DNA of 64,000 nucleotides, from the NCBI GenBank assembly GCA_001931875.2, contig MSJH02000842.1:1-64000 (forward strand). The letters are read 5' to 3'. Position numbers and translations under genes: made by a program. The DNA comes from Byssochlamys sp. IMV 00236. Taxonomy: Eukaryota; Ascomycota; Eurotiomycetes; Eurotiales; Thermoascaceae. The notes under the pieces are model-generated. The model worked only from the letters and a program-made list of their open reading frames with translations, had not been told where the DNA came from and made no database searches. Positions within the stretch are counted from its first letter, which is position 1, and each line of letters opens with the position of its first letter. Positions 26,401-38,267 of the stretch are shown piece after piece.

Positions 26401-28936
26401 TAATATTAATCTTTATAAAATACTTTATTCCTTTTAGATTATTTAGGGTCTTCTTAGTTAAGAGTAAAGGGTATTAATCTTTAATAGTTATTATATTTAA
26501 GGCTTAGTAATCTATATAGATCTATATCCCTTTATTAAGCTTCTTAATAAATAGAATTAGAGATATAGTAGGCGATAAGTTTAAGTAAATAAATCCCTTT
26601 TTTAGGTTTTTTTTAATCTATTTCTTTAAAATCTTTAATTTATTTTAGAATATAATATATAGAGGTTTAAAGGAGAGCGACTTCTCCTTTAATAACTTAA
26701 TATTATAGTTATAAGAATAATATAATAGTAGGCGCTTAGCCTTCTTAGAAGAAAAGATATTAATATAATTCTTAAACTCCTTAGGCAATAGGCAAGCAGA
26801 GTCTTTTTTCTAGACTTATTTAATTCTTAGAGTAGTATCTAAGTTCTCTAAGGTAATTATAAATATTTAAGTATTTTTTTAAGTATAGGTAAAATAGGCG
26901 GCTAGAGAAATAAAGGCTATATTTCTCTTTTTTAGTCTTTTAAATCTTAGGGATAAGTATTAAGATAAAGCTTTTAGGGGAATATTATATAGGGCGGGTA
27001 TTTTAATTAGCTTTAAGAATATATTACAATTTTTTTAATAATAATTATTATTAAAAACAATATTATAGGCGGTAAATTATAAATGCGGGTTATAGTACTT
27101 TAATTAAAGAAGTCTTAAAATAATAGGGTAATGCGCTAGTTAAATAATATAGAACTTAGTATTTTTCTTAAAATAATCTTTAATTCTTATATCTATTTAA
27201 ATATAGTATATAATCTTCTTATTCTTTAGTTTTCTTTTATTAAATATATATAGGGTAATTAGGCTTTTTAGGGGGATAGGCTCTAACTTCTAATCTTTAG
27301 CTTATCCTTAGTTTATAAATCCTTATCTTTTAGCTCTAGTATTAAGTAGGGCATAAGTTAGTAAATAGATCTTTTTTTTCTTTTTTTCTAGTATTATAAG
27401 TAGTATTATTAATTTTAATTATTATAAGTATTCTTTAAGGTTAATTTTATAAATAATAGCGGTAGAGATTTAAATAATATATAGTTCTTAAGCTTAGCTA
27501 TAACTTACTTTAGGCTTACTCTTTTTATTAAAGACTAGCTAGGGGATAGACTATATAAGTCTAAGAATTAAATTACTTAGAGAGTCTAGGGATAGGGTTT
27601 ATATATAGTTATAGTTTAAATCTTCTAATAGTTATCTAAGTGCGGGTAATCTCTAATATAATATTTTAGGGAGCTATATTAAAAATAGGCGCTAGTTTTA
27701 TAGTATAATAGGCTATATCCTCTCTTATTTAGGCATTTAGAAGTATTTAAGTCTATTAAGTTATATAGTTATATTAGGGCTAGTTTACTTTTCTATATAG
27801 GGCTTTTTTAAAGCTAGCTATTATATTTTATAGTTAAGGCAGAACTTAGAGTAGGCGAGGGGGATTAAGTATACTAAGTAGGTTTTAAAATAGCAGTATA
27901 AGTCTTTATAGTAAGGGGCTAGTTTATAGTATACTAGCAGCGGTAGTTCTTAAGGTCTTATAAGAATTTAATAAATTAGTAATATTTATAACTTAAGGGC
28001 TAGCTATATAATAATATTTTTTAAAGTTCTTAGCTAATAGCTTGCTTTAATAAGGTAAATAGTATTTTTTTAAATATTTCTCCTTTTAGCGCTAGGCGCT
28101 AGAACTTAATAAAGAAAATTTTAAATTCCTTATTAATTTAATAGAGGTTAAATAGTTTATTATATATATTATTTATATAATTAGGATTACTAAATATATG
28201 TATAAAGATATCTAAAATCTCTTAGTAATTGCTAAGAGTATAGGTCCTATCTCTAATATACAGCAATATTTGGGTATAAGGCGTATTCTTTAAGCAATTA
28301 GTTATATAGGCTATATAGCTCTAGGAGGTCAAAAATCAGTTTTAATTAATTATTATCTTCCTTTAAATCTAGGCTATAAAGCGCTAAAGGTCCTTTTAAT
28401 CGCCTTTAAACTTATTAAGGTTAAAGAATCTCTTTAAAAGTTTAGGGGCGAAGGAAAATATAGTAGTAAGTATTTTAAATATTCTTATTAGAGTAGCTAT
28501 AGGCCTCTTAATATTAGGCTTAAGTTTAAATATAAATATAGGTATATTTATAGTAGGAGTAGCTATATAATAAATATAGTCCTTCTTAAGAATAGCCTAA
28601 ATATATTGCTATTTCTTTTTATTAAGCTATATCTCCTAATATTGCTAAATAGTCTTAAGGTTAGTATTTTCTTATTTAAGTCTTTATTACGTAGCTGCGA
28701 ATTCCTACTAAAGTTCTTAAAATTTTACTTTAGTTTATTTAATATATTAACTAGCTTTATTTATAAATAATTTGGCTCTAGTAATATATTTATATATTAG
28801 GTAATAATAATTATATTATTTTAGCCTATAGCTAGCAGTAATATACTTAATAAACTCTTCTAGGATTATTAGTAGGAACAGAGAAATTAGGGCAGGTATT
28901 ATTAATAGTATTAACTCCTAGGTAGAAGCTATATAA

Positions 28937-29191
28937 TATTAAAATATAGGCTTAAGGAGCGGGTTAAAATAAATAGAATAAGATAGTTAATACTAGAACT
29001 AGCTATAGGATCTCTATCTAGCTAATTTAAACTAAAACAGGCTATTATAGGCAGGTTTAGTAAATAAAATATAGCTTAAAGAGCTTAAATTTGGATTAAG
29101 CTATATATTAAAGATATCTTCGCGAAGTTATATAATACCTTATATAAGCATTAGCTAGTGAATCTCTGTTTCTTACGCTAGCACTATAACA
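28937..29191 (-). repeat. GypB copy 1 5' LTR (255 bp)
   Basis: It begins TATTAAAATATAGGC and ends CACTATAACA, retaining an unmutated terminal CA. It also keeps TCTTCGCGAAG (about 29118-29128), which the 3' LTR has as TCTTTATAAGG. Confidence 0.85.
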
Positions 29192-30328
29192 ATTAAAATA
29201 TATAAAAACTTTTTACTTATCTTAAACTCTTTATTATAAAAAGTTATAATAATCTTAAGCTTTCTTTTTTTAAAAGAATCTTTCTTTTTTAAATATAATT
29301 TAAATCTTTATATATAATCTCTTTTATTATAGTTAAAATAGTAGTCTTTTTTTTTAAATTAATCTTATTTTATTAATAATTTAAACTTCTTTTTCTAGGA
29401 TTTATTTAGTCTTTTACGCTAATTATTAGTCTTTTTTCTCTTTTATCTTAAGAAGAAGTCTTTTAATATATTATATATTAATTTATTTATATTTAGTATA
29501 GTAAATAAGTTTAAAGGTTTATTTTTTTTTAATTTATTTCTTAATTAATAATTAAAGATATTAATTAGTTAAAATTAATTAAGAAGTCTTAGTAGTTTAA
29601 TAAGTCTATTTAAACTTTAAGTTATAGTTTTATATAGAAAATATAAGATTAAATAATCTTATTATTATTAAATCTTTTATCTTAATTTAGCTTTATATAA
29701 GCTTATTTAAAATAATATAAAAAAGCTCTAGTAGTTTAATTTAAATATTAAATTAAGATATAAAAATAATTTATTATATTTTATTCTTAATAATATAGAT
29801 TATTAAGTAAGTCTAGTAATTAACCTTTAAATTTATTTTAAATTAGTATTTAAAAGTTAAAATTCTCTTACTAATAAATTTAAGATTAAGCTAATTTTTT
29901 ATTTAATAAGGCTATAGTATAAGTAACTTTTTTATCTTTTATTTTAAATAATAAAGTATTATAAGCTAAATATTTATTTATATACTAGTATTATTAGTAA
30001 TAAGTATTAAGTATAATAGCTCTATATCTCTATAGTTTAAATAGCTTAAGCTTTAATTATTTATTAATATAAGAAGTAATAAAAAGCTATAAAAATCTCT
30101 TTTTATTAATAATTTATCTTTTATTTAAATTTAATTCCTTTTTAAGCTTTATAAAATATCTCTTAATATTTATAAATTAGCTTTAATAATTAGTTATTAA
30201 GAACTAAGTTTAATAATTTTTAAGTTTTATAGAATATCTTCTATAAGTTAAGAATTAAAATTCTTATTCTTAAAGTTATAGAATATATTATTATAGCTAC
30301 TTATATTATTAAATTAAGTAATTTAAAC

Positions 30329-30760
30329 TATAAAAAATAAGAGTTCTTAAAGATTATTAATAAATTATTCTATTAGTAATTATAATAAAAGAAGTAATAA
30401 TTTTATATATTTAGCTTAGAGAAAAATTTACTAGTAAGATAAAGAATTAACTATTAAAATAAAGAGTTTAACTAGTATAAAGAAAGATTTATATTAAAGA
30501 AATCTAGTAATAAAGAGTTTATATAAATAAGAAAATAATAGAGTATATATTATACTAGAATAAATTATTAACTTTTAATAAGATAGTAATTTAAAGCTTA
30601 TTTATATTTTAATCCTTAAGTATTTCTTAACTTTATATTATATAAATCTTAAAAGTAAAAAGTATAGAGTTTAATTAATTACCTTAATATTATATTTAGA
30701 TTTAAGGCTTTATTATAATTCTATAAGCTTATACTTTAGCGAGAAGCTAAAGATATAATA
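30329..30760 (-). repeat. GypA copy 1 5' LTR (432 bp)
   Basis: It matches the two LTRs of GypA copy 2 (43034-43465, 50111-50543) along its length and ends GCTAAAGATATAATA, RIPed from ...ACA. The sequence to its right is GypB, which marks the outer insertion boundary. Confidence 0.85.
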
Positions 30761-31260
30761 CTCTTACTAAAATTTTTAAAACCTTATTTTAATTTATTTA
30801 ATATATTAATTAGCTTTATTTATAAATAACTTAGCCTTAATAATATATTTATATACTAAGTAATAATAATTATATTATTTTAGTCTATAATTAGTAATAA
30901 TATACTTAATAATCTCTTTTAGAATAATTAGTAAGAATAAAAGAATTAGAGTAAGTATTATTAATAATATTAACTTCTAGATAAAAGTTATATAATATTA
31001 AAATATAGGCTTAAAAAGTAAGTTTAAATAAATAAAATAAGATAGTTAATATTAAGACTAGCTATAAAATCTTTATTTAGCTAATTTAAACTAAAATAAG
31101 CTATTATAAGTAAGCTTAATAAATAAGATATAGCTTAAAAAGCTTAAATCTAGATTAAGCTATATATTAAAGATATCTTTATAAGATTATATAACTTCTT
31201 ATATAAGTATTAGCTAATAAATCTCTTTAGTAATTTATTTCTTACGCTAATACTATAATA
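30761..31260 (-). mobile_element. GypB copy 2: 5' leader and 5' LTR remnant
   Basis: 30761-30995 aligns with the GypB copy 1 leader (about 28700-28936), and 30996-31260 is a 265-bp GypB LTR beginning TATTAAAATATAGGC. It is strongly RIPed. GypA copy 1 had inserted into this element; the remainder of this copy is not seen in the window. Confidence 0.8.
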
Positions 31261-32118
31261 ATAATAGTTTTTAAAATACTTTTAATAATAACTTTAATAT
31301 ACTATTAAATTAATAAAGTTAGAGGATAAAGAAGTTATCTTCTATTAACTATATAAAGAAGTAATTATATAGCTAAGTTATTACTTAAAGCTTTTATACT
31401 TTATACTTTTATACTTTATTAAAGTAATAAGTAGCGCTAAGGTAATATTATATACTTTATATCTCTATTAATATCTCTTATAATTAATTAATAAGATATA
31501 GTTTTAAGCTATTATTTTTTTATAGATTTATTATTTAAATAGTCTTAATATAATATATTATTAAATATAATTTTATCTATAAAGAATTATATATCTTTTA
31601 TATTTAAGTAAGTATATTTTTTATTTATATACTTTATAAAATTATAAGATTAGCTTATTTAATAAAGCTAAGCCTTATTATATAAATAAATAAGCTAATT
31701 AATTAAGTTAATTAGCTTTTTTAATAGAGAAAGCTACTTACTTAATTAAGTAAATTATATTATATTTTAATATTATAATAGTAAAAAAGATTTAAAATCT
31801 ATATTTAACTAATAATAAATTATAGTAAAAAAAGTAATAATTTAAGTATTAAATAAGTTTTTTATAAGATTTATTTATTAAAAAAAGTTAAGCTTTAATA
31901 ATAAGTAATATTAAAGTAATTAAAGCTACTATTAGTATTATAAAAGAATTAAATACTATAATTATATAATAGCGCTAATAAGCTTTATTAATATATTTAA
32001 ATTATAATATTAAAAGTTATATAAGAATTAAATACTTTAATTAATATAGTAATTAAATATTATAAAATTTTACTACTATTTAAGTATAAAATTATATAAT
32101 TATTTATTTAAGTAATTA
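31261..32118. other. Unidentified RIPed AT-rich DNA next to the gene island
   Basis: About 860 bp with the same CpA/TpG loss as the transposons, but it matches none of the LTR families seen here. GAATTAAATACTNTAATTA-like phrases recur (about 31946 and 32026), as do short GCGC survivors. No domain is readable in any frame. It ends abruptly at the G+C-normal island near 32118. Confidence 0.6.
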
Positions 32119-32574
32119 AGGTAATCTGCCTAGTTAGGTAATCCGGTTAGCAGGGAATTACATTATAGTTATAGTAGAGAATGACTAAGCTAGATGACAT
32201 AAGAAAAGACTACATGTCCCCGCCCCCTCCGGCAACCAAAGATAACAACCTATTCGTCTTCCTGTACTGCAAGAACTTCTCCACGAGGCCCCGGAGTTAA
32301 ACAGAGCGACCATGGTCAAAGTCGAAGCATTTGCTGTTGAGCAAGTATGTCCTTCTGTATTGTACGTGCCTATACCTTGCCTCACGTGAGTGGTGATGGA
32401 AAGATCAACCGTGGACCGGCCTCAGCTTCCGACTTCGCTTCTTCGACCTACGCCTTCCCAAGTAGAATGGAATGGTTCATCACTAGGCAAGAGCAACTCA
32501 TAGCTGGGAAACTGGTTTTATCGTGATTTTGTAAGTGTCCCTCGGTTTACTCCTAGATCATCACAACTGAGATC
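32118..32574 (+). promoter_or_regulatory. Upstream region of the HNH gene; C-rich box and CACGTG
   Basis: Base composition switches to normal within about 30 bp near 32118, giving roughly 450 bp of unRIPed upstream DNA. Visible candidate elements are a C-rich box at 32218-32230 (CCCCGCCCCCTCC) and a palindromic CTCACGTGAG at 32381-32390 containing a CACGTG E-box. No convincing TATA box is seen close to the start codon. The left margin (about 32140-32165) loosely resembles the end of the inverted-repeat element at 62153-62579 (about 16 of 21 positions), so a small element may have set this edge. Confidence 0.45.
32312..32344 (+). other. Candidate orphan first exon (11 codons) with GTATGT donor
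   Basis: An ATG in good context (GACCATGG) opens 11 codons (MVKVEAFAVEQ) ending exactly at a canonical fungal 5' splice site, GTATGT (32345-32350). Without splicing the frame stops at 32387. Two readings are possible. It could be the true first exon of the HNH gene: a pyrimidine-rich acceptor TTTACTCCTAG ends at 32556 and the following codons are in frame with the ATG at 32575, giving a ~212-nt intron. Or it could be the severed start of another gene, since the peptide resembles the N-terminus I associate with fungal PLP-dependent aminotransferases. Low certainty. Confidence 0.3.
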
Positions 32575-33585
32575 ATGGCGACTACAGACCGCGAGCGAAT
32601 GCGCCCACCGGCACTGTCATCATCCCCCGCGCGAGTCCACACGATGTCAGCTGCGTCGTCAAAGTCATCTGGGTTCTCGGATGCAACCAAGCTAGAAACT
32701 CTACGCCTTGCGGGTCCCCATTGTTGGTCGTGCAGTACCTGGCGGCCGCAGATATGCCATGTAGTTGCACTGGAAGATACGCAGGTGTGCTATAACTTAA
32801 CTCTTCTATCTACCTATTAAAATTGGGCTAATAAATCTAAATAGACGGATATATGGGAACAAGCCGGCTTGTTCACTTTTCCATATCGCTCTACCTCGAA
32901 TGCTGTCCCTCTGTGCCCATCTTGTCACGTCGAATTTGATCGCTCCATTGACCCCGGCTACGTCTTTTTCCCGAGCGATCTCAAGTTTTTCATAGACTTT
33001 GAACTTGAAGACCGAGAACGACGAGAGACTGCAGCTGCGAATGGTAATCCAGTTAAGCGACAAGTCCCAGGAGCCATCCAGTACCGAAAATACCAGCAGG
33101 ACAAAGGTCTAGTTTCGTCAGACGCTATCGGTGGATTGTACAGACGTGTATTCCTGAAAAACTTTCTTCTTGATGGGAGATACCCTGATGTACTGCGGGA
33201 CTGCTCTACTCCCAAAGAGTGGCATGGCAATCCGATAGCTTCGATCAGACGTGCTTTCGCAGCGCTTGGTAGCCCACGAATCTATGTTCTAGGTTCCGAG
33301 ATCCGCAAAGAACTCGAATTATTGCGAGATCTTTACTTCGCCGACGTATTTCAGAGTGGCTCTGGTCCTCTTCTTAAACGGCATTTGGAGGAGGAGGAGG
33401 AGGAGGAAGACGATGCACCACCAGCAAAGAAAGCCACCAGAGATCGGGGGCCACAACATCTCACCGATACGTTAGAAGAAAAACACTCAAGCCAGTCTGT
33501 AAAAGACGCAGTCTGGGCGCTGGGGCCAAATTCTACTTCTAGCACCGCCATGCAGCTCTATGCCCCTCTATTTCCATGTCTTTAA
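32575..33585 (+). CDS. HNH endonuclease domain protein, two exons (intact)
   Basis: The model joins 32575-32784 and 32845-33585 into 316 residues. The HNH fold spans the intron: Cys50-x2-Cys53, His62 (in ICHVVALED), Asn89 (in SNAVPLC), then Cys94-x2-Cys97-His98 followed by FD. That supplies the His-Asn-His set and two CxxC zinc pairs, so the domain looks complete. This layout (ICHV-x-A-x-ED, NAVPLCPSCH, DPGYVFFP) is typical of a fungal HNH family of unknown cellular role; nuclease activity is inferred, not shown. The C-terminus has seven glutamates (about 252-258), then DDAPPAKKATRD, a possible nuclear-localisation stretch. An in-frame TAG (32554-32556) precedes the chosen ATG, which has G at +4. 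Codon use is normal with no RIP damage, unlike everything around it. It stands alone and stops about 230 bp before a copia insertion. Confidence 0.85.
32785..32844 (+). other. 60-nt intron of the HNH gene
   Basis: It runs from GTGTGC to AAATAG in phase 0, with a CTAAT branch-site match (32828-32832) 12 nt before the acceptor. Removing it joins EDTQ to TDIWEQAGLF and restores the continuous HNH domain. Read through, the frame ends at a stop inside the intron (about 32818). The GTGTGC donor is less common than GTATGT or GTAAGT. Confidence 0.8.
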
Positions 33586-33815
33586 GGATGTCAAGCGCGG
33601 GGAAGAACCAACACGAATGTCATTGTCGCCATTGGCTTGAGTCTGTGACTTATAAGTATGCCTTCGTCGAATCTCACCGCTGGGCATGCGACTGGGTTAA
33701 GCCTGTAGCGGGGACAATCGCCTTTGGATTCGGGTTCACTGATTATAACGGCTAAACTAAAGATAGGAGTGTTCAGTATATATTAGTAGTTTCCCTAGCT
33801 TTTTTAGTACCTTCT
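33586..33815. other. 3' flank of the HNH gene, unRIPed
   Basis: These 230 bp have normal composition between the HNH stop codon and the LTR of copia C2. No AATAAA-like signal or further ORF is evident. The last five bases, CTTCT (33811-33815), are duplicated at 38399-38403 as the C2 target site. Confidence 0.6.
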
Positions 33816-33946
33816 TGTTGGAGCCCCCCTCTGGTGGTCTATGCTGGGCGCCCCTTTGTACTGGCGATCATGTGACTGGGAGATCCTATATAGGACTTGC
33901 CGGCTTCCTAGTTAGTAATTAAGCAAGCTTCTTACCGCTTCCTTTA
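33816..33946 (+). repeat. C2 5' LTR, unRIPed (131 bp)
   Basis: It begins TGTTGGAGCCCC and ends CTTCCTTTA. It has retained all its CpA, TpG and CpG sites and so records the pre-RIP sequence. Compared base by base with the 3' LTR there are 33 differences. All run from C or G here to T or A there, with no gaps and no transversions. Confidence 0.9.
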
Positions 33947-36900
33947 GGTTATATTGCCTTTATTTAAATCCCCTAGCTATAGCTATAATTATTTATTATA
34001 TAATTATTTTAAATTAACTAATTAATTCTATAGAATCTAATTATTTATATATTAATTTTTTAGCATTTAATTCTATTATAAATTAGTAGTTTTATTAGTT
34101 ATATAAATATTAAAAATTTTTATCTAAGTTTAATTAAAGAGGCTTAAACTCTTATTTTTAAGAGAAAGTTTAAATAATTATACTACTATAATTAATAATA
34201 TAATTATTTAACTTAATTCTTAAATGCTAGCTTATCTTATAAAGGTTATTAAATATTATTTAGAAACTAATCTTAATATTAATACCTCTTAAGAAAGGTA
34301 AATAAAAGGAATAAGGCTCTTTTACCTTAAAAAAATTCTTATTAACTCTAGAGATTTTATAGAAAATTAAGGCTATAGCTGCTAAAATCTATAACTCTAT
34401 AAAATTAAAAGAATATATACTAAAGGCCTAATTATTTAAAGAAACTAAGCTTTAGAATTAAATAATTATAGCAATTAAATATTAAAAGGTTATCTTTATT
34501 CTTATAGATTTATCTCTAGTTATAAACTCTTTATATTTTTTAAATCTTATACTTATAATTATTTAATATAAACTTAAGCTATAGGAATTATAGGAGATTT
34601 ACCCCTATATTAATAAATTAAAATAGAGGTAGTATTTATACTATAATAATAAGAATATATAAACTAATTTTATAGTAAAGATTATAAATAGAAAATATAA
34701 ATCTTAATAAATATTAGTTTTTATAGCCTATTAATATTCTATTTAATAAATAAGCTAAATAAGCTTTAAGATTAAAGCTAAAATACTATAAAAGCAAATT
34801 AATAATATCTTTAAATAATAGAAGATCTTTATTTTATAAGAGAATAGTATAGATTTTAATAAATAAAGCTAGTAGTTTAAACTAGCTGCTAGTAATATAA
34901 ATATTAAAGATTTAAATATTTTATAATAGTAAATCTCTTTATATCTATTTTTTTAATAATAGAAAATAGCTTAAGCTATTATATAGAACTAGTTTATAAC
35001 GCTACTTAATATTAAAATCCTAGATACTATATAATTTAAGGAATATAATATAGTTACTAAGATTTAGCTTAAACTAAATAAGAGATTTAATATAGCTAAG
35101 TTAGTTTAATAGATAAAGCTATTTTAATAGCTATTTAAGTTAATTAATTTACTTATATTAATACTTATAAATACTGCCTTTATTAAAAGCAAGTAGATTT
35201 TAAGTAAGCTTAATAAGCTTAAAGCTAGCTTAAAAGATATTATCTATAACTAGTAAATTATATATATTATAAAATAAACTCTTAAGTAAGTAATTAATTA
35301 TTTTAAGGAATTTTATAATATTAATATAATTAACTAGCTAAATATTATAAATCTAGATATATAGAAGATATTACTAGACTTAACTTAATATAAAAAAGCT
35401 TTAAGTAATACTAAATTACTATAGAGATAAACTACTATTACTTCTACTACTACCTTTAATATAAAATTAATTTAATATAGATTTAATACTATAAATAGAT
35501 TTAATACTGTAAATAATTTAAATACTACTAGTATATTTATAGAATTAAAGTAAATAACTGCTTAAACCTTTAAACTCTATAATTTCTATAGTAGAAGCTA
35601 CTATATAGCTAAAGAATATTAATTAGCTTACTTTAAACTATAATCTCTCTTTAAATATTAGTAAGAGTAATATAATAGAAGCTTAAATATAAACCTTAAT
35701 CTTAATACTACTATATTCTCCTAGACTATCTTTAAAATTAATAGTATATTTACTTAGCTTAAGGCTATACTTATAAATAAGCTAGTAGTAAGAAATTAAA
35801 TATTAAATACTAGCTTTAAAGCTTATATAATTATTTAAAAGAATATATTCCTTAGCTTTATAAAAATAAAGTCTTCTATTATATTCTTTAAAGGTATATA
35901 TAAAAAAAAAATCTTATTTAAAGAAATTAGTAATATACTAGTTTAATTTAATAATATCTTATTATTTATTAAAGATATTTACTATACTCTTAGAGTAAAT
36001 AATAATATTTTATCTTTTATCTTACTTAAGGAATAAGGTTATTAGATTTAAATAAGGCTAGATAATAATTATTTTAATATAGAGATATTAAAGAGAAATT
36101 AATTCTATAGATAATAAATTAATAGAAAATATTAATATCTTATATTATTTATTTATCCCTCTATATAGGAAGAAGTTTATTAAGCTATTTTCTTTACTAT
36201 TAAAAGTAATAAAAGAGAGAATTAAGCTATTTAAAAAGTTAATCTTAAACTATTAAAGCTATTAGCTTTATATTAAATTTTATAATCCTTAATTAAATAG
36301 TATTATATTTTCGCTTATTTAAACCTTATAGATATTTTATACTTAGTATATAACTTACTTTTTAATATTAAAATTAAAAGATTTAAAAATCTCTTATTTT
36401 ATAATATTTATAAATAAGCTAAAATTATAAAGCTTATATTATAGAGATTTATATTATAAGCTATAGTATTTAGTAAATAGCTTTATATAGATATAATTAA
36501 TAATAAGTATACCTTAAATTATAAATTAAATAAAGCGCTCTTAAGTAATATTAAAATAAGATATATATTACTTATTATTAATAATACTACTTAATATTAC
36601 TAAGTATATCTTATATTAAATAAAGCTTATTTATTAAATTAAGTTTATTTTATTATAGAATATATTTACTCTTTAAGCTTTATTATTACTTATCTTAGAT
36701 TAAATAATAAGCTTTATATAAATATTATTACTAGCTATTATATTAACTATAATATTATACTTAAATTTACTATAGCCTATATTTTTTAGCAGAATAATAT
36801 TAATAAATATACTATTAAAACTATTATAGAATAAGCTAAAGCTATAATTATTAACTCTAGGATATTATATTTTATATAAGTATATATAGTTAAATATACT

Positions 36901-38267
36901 ATATATATTACTAATAAAATATTAATCTTTATACTATTATTTAATAACTATATACTAAGAATAATATTATAAGATTAGGGTATTAAACCTATTAAATAGT
37001 AAGTCTTAATTTAAGCTTAGTTAAACTACTTTATAGCTATATTTAATTTATATAAATATAGAGCTCTAAGATATTATTTATTAACTAGACTTAAAGCCTT
37101 AATATATAAGCTTACTTTAAAGATAAAGCTAGCTAAGTTTATTAATATAATAAATAATAGTAATATACTTATATAGAATCTTATTAATAAATAAGTAATA
37201 AGAATATTATATTTTAATATAAATAATATTATAATAGCTAAATTAAAGAGCTTTAAACTATATATAGTTAAGCTAGCTATTTTATTAATATTATAAGCAT
37301 TTATTAAATATAAAAGTTAAGTATTATATAAAGGGGAAAAAAAGCTAAATAATAAAAATCTTACTATAATTTAGCGTAAGCCTATTAATTTAATAAAGAT
37401 TTATACTATTTCTTTTAAAGAAGAATAAAATACTCTATATTTATTTAAAGCTACTATAACTAGCTTTAAAGCTACTTAATAATAAGCAGCTATAAAATAA
37501 ATTAACTTATTAATATAATAAAAATGCTAGTATTTAGTTTAAAGAGATAAATTCCCCTTTAATACTTATTCTATATCTAGGAGATAAATATATAAGAAGA
37601 AAGAAGCTTTAAATAGATTAACTATTTATAAAGCTTATTAAGTAATTTATAAGAATATCTTAAATAATATTATATTTAATATAATTATTTATATATTAAT
37701 AGTTTTTACTATTATTACTAATATTTTATTTACTTATATAGCTTATTATAAATAAGTAATATTATAAGTAAATATTATCTAGGTATTTTTAAACAGAAAG
37801 CTATACTATAATATTTATATACTTTAGCCTATAGGCTTTTAAAGCTACTAAGAAAGCTTAATAAATATATTATTTAATAATTAATATAAGTATTATATAA
37901 GATAAAAGTTTTATTACTTTAAATATTAATAATAATAAAGCTTAAGACTTAATTAAATCGCTCTCTAGAATTAAGCGCTTTAAATATATTAATATATATT
38001 TTTATTATATCTATAATATACTAGCTTAAAATATAATTAATATAAAGTATATTAACTTAGCTAATAATTTAGCTAATAGTTTTATTAAAGAGCTTCTTAT
38101 ACTAAAGTTTAAAACTTAGCTTAAGTAGCTTAGCTTAACTATAACTGCTTAATATCTCTAAATTACTATTTATTTAACTATTTAAACTGCTTATTTTCTA
38201 ATTATTATTTATATTTAGTCTTTTAGCTAGTTTTTAATATTTCTCTAGAGCTTAATATAAGAGAAAG

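Larger units (their letters stand above)
23237..29191 (-). mobile_element. Ty3/gypsy retrotransposon GypB, copy 1: full length, moderately RIPed
   Basis: The 5955-bp element has 255-bp LTRs (23237-23491 and 28937-29191) and an exact 5-bp target duplication ATTAA (23232-23236, 29192-29196) in GypA. On the - strand the reverse transcriptase is clear. Near 26550-26450 a K-x-D-x-G-I-like and V/L-Y-x-x-L-L block corresponds to the gypsy 'VDYRxLN' region. About 26230-26200 reads T-x-Y-L-N-N-I-L-V-Y, the degenerate YLDDILVY polymerase site. RNase H and integrase lie at lower coordinates (about 25900-24000), gag and protease at about 28900-26950. It keeps more CpA, TpG and CpG than its neighbours, fitting the youngest large insertion here. 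Confidence 0.85.
15288..30760 (-). mobile_element. Ty3/gypsy retrotransposon GypA, copy 1 main body, split by two insertions
   Basis: GypA sequence occupies 15288-16896, 22461-23236 and 29192-30760; removing the insertions gives a continuous - strand element collinear with GypA copy 2. From the 5' end: LTR 30329-30760, gag (about 30300 down to 29200 and 23236), and reverse transcriptase with RNase H across 22461-23236 and 15700-16896. Integrase follows at 15288-15700 and 1564-2100. It is heavily RIPed, with almost no CpA left. Interruptions are C1 copy f at 16897 and GypB copy 1 at 23237. Its 5' LTR abuts GypB copy 2 sequence at 30761, so GypA copy 1 inserted into an older GypB. Confidence 0.8.

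Noticed and set aside
31946..32045. Inverted or direct repeat pair around GAATTAAATACT
   Set aside because: Only about 15-20 similar bases in AT-rich DNA; not distinguishable from chance.
1..32118. Mitochondrial or plasmid origin for the AT-rich DNA
   Set aside because: The bias is specific loss of CpA/TpG, and the content is LTR retrotransposons with target duplications, which indicates nuclear RIP.
32185..32385. 66-codon - strand frame upstream of the HNH gene
   Set aside because: Low-complexity serine-rich product, no similarity I know, and it overlaps the likely promoter and the candidate 11-codon exon.
32582..33551. Four - strand frames inside the HNH gene
   Set aside because: Shadows of the + strand coding sequence; the 33351-33551 frame is the poly-serine mirror of the GAG/GAA glutamate tract.
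32869..33585. HNH protein starting at the TTG codon at 32869
   Set aside because: This omits half of the HNH domain; the upstream exon (32575-32784) supplies the first CxxC and catalytic histidine across a plausible intron.
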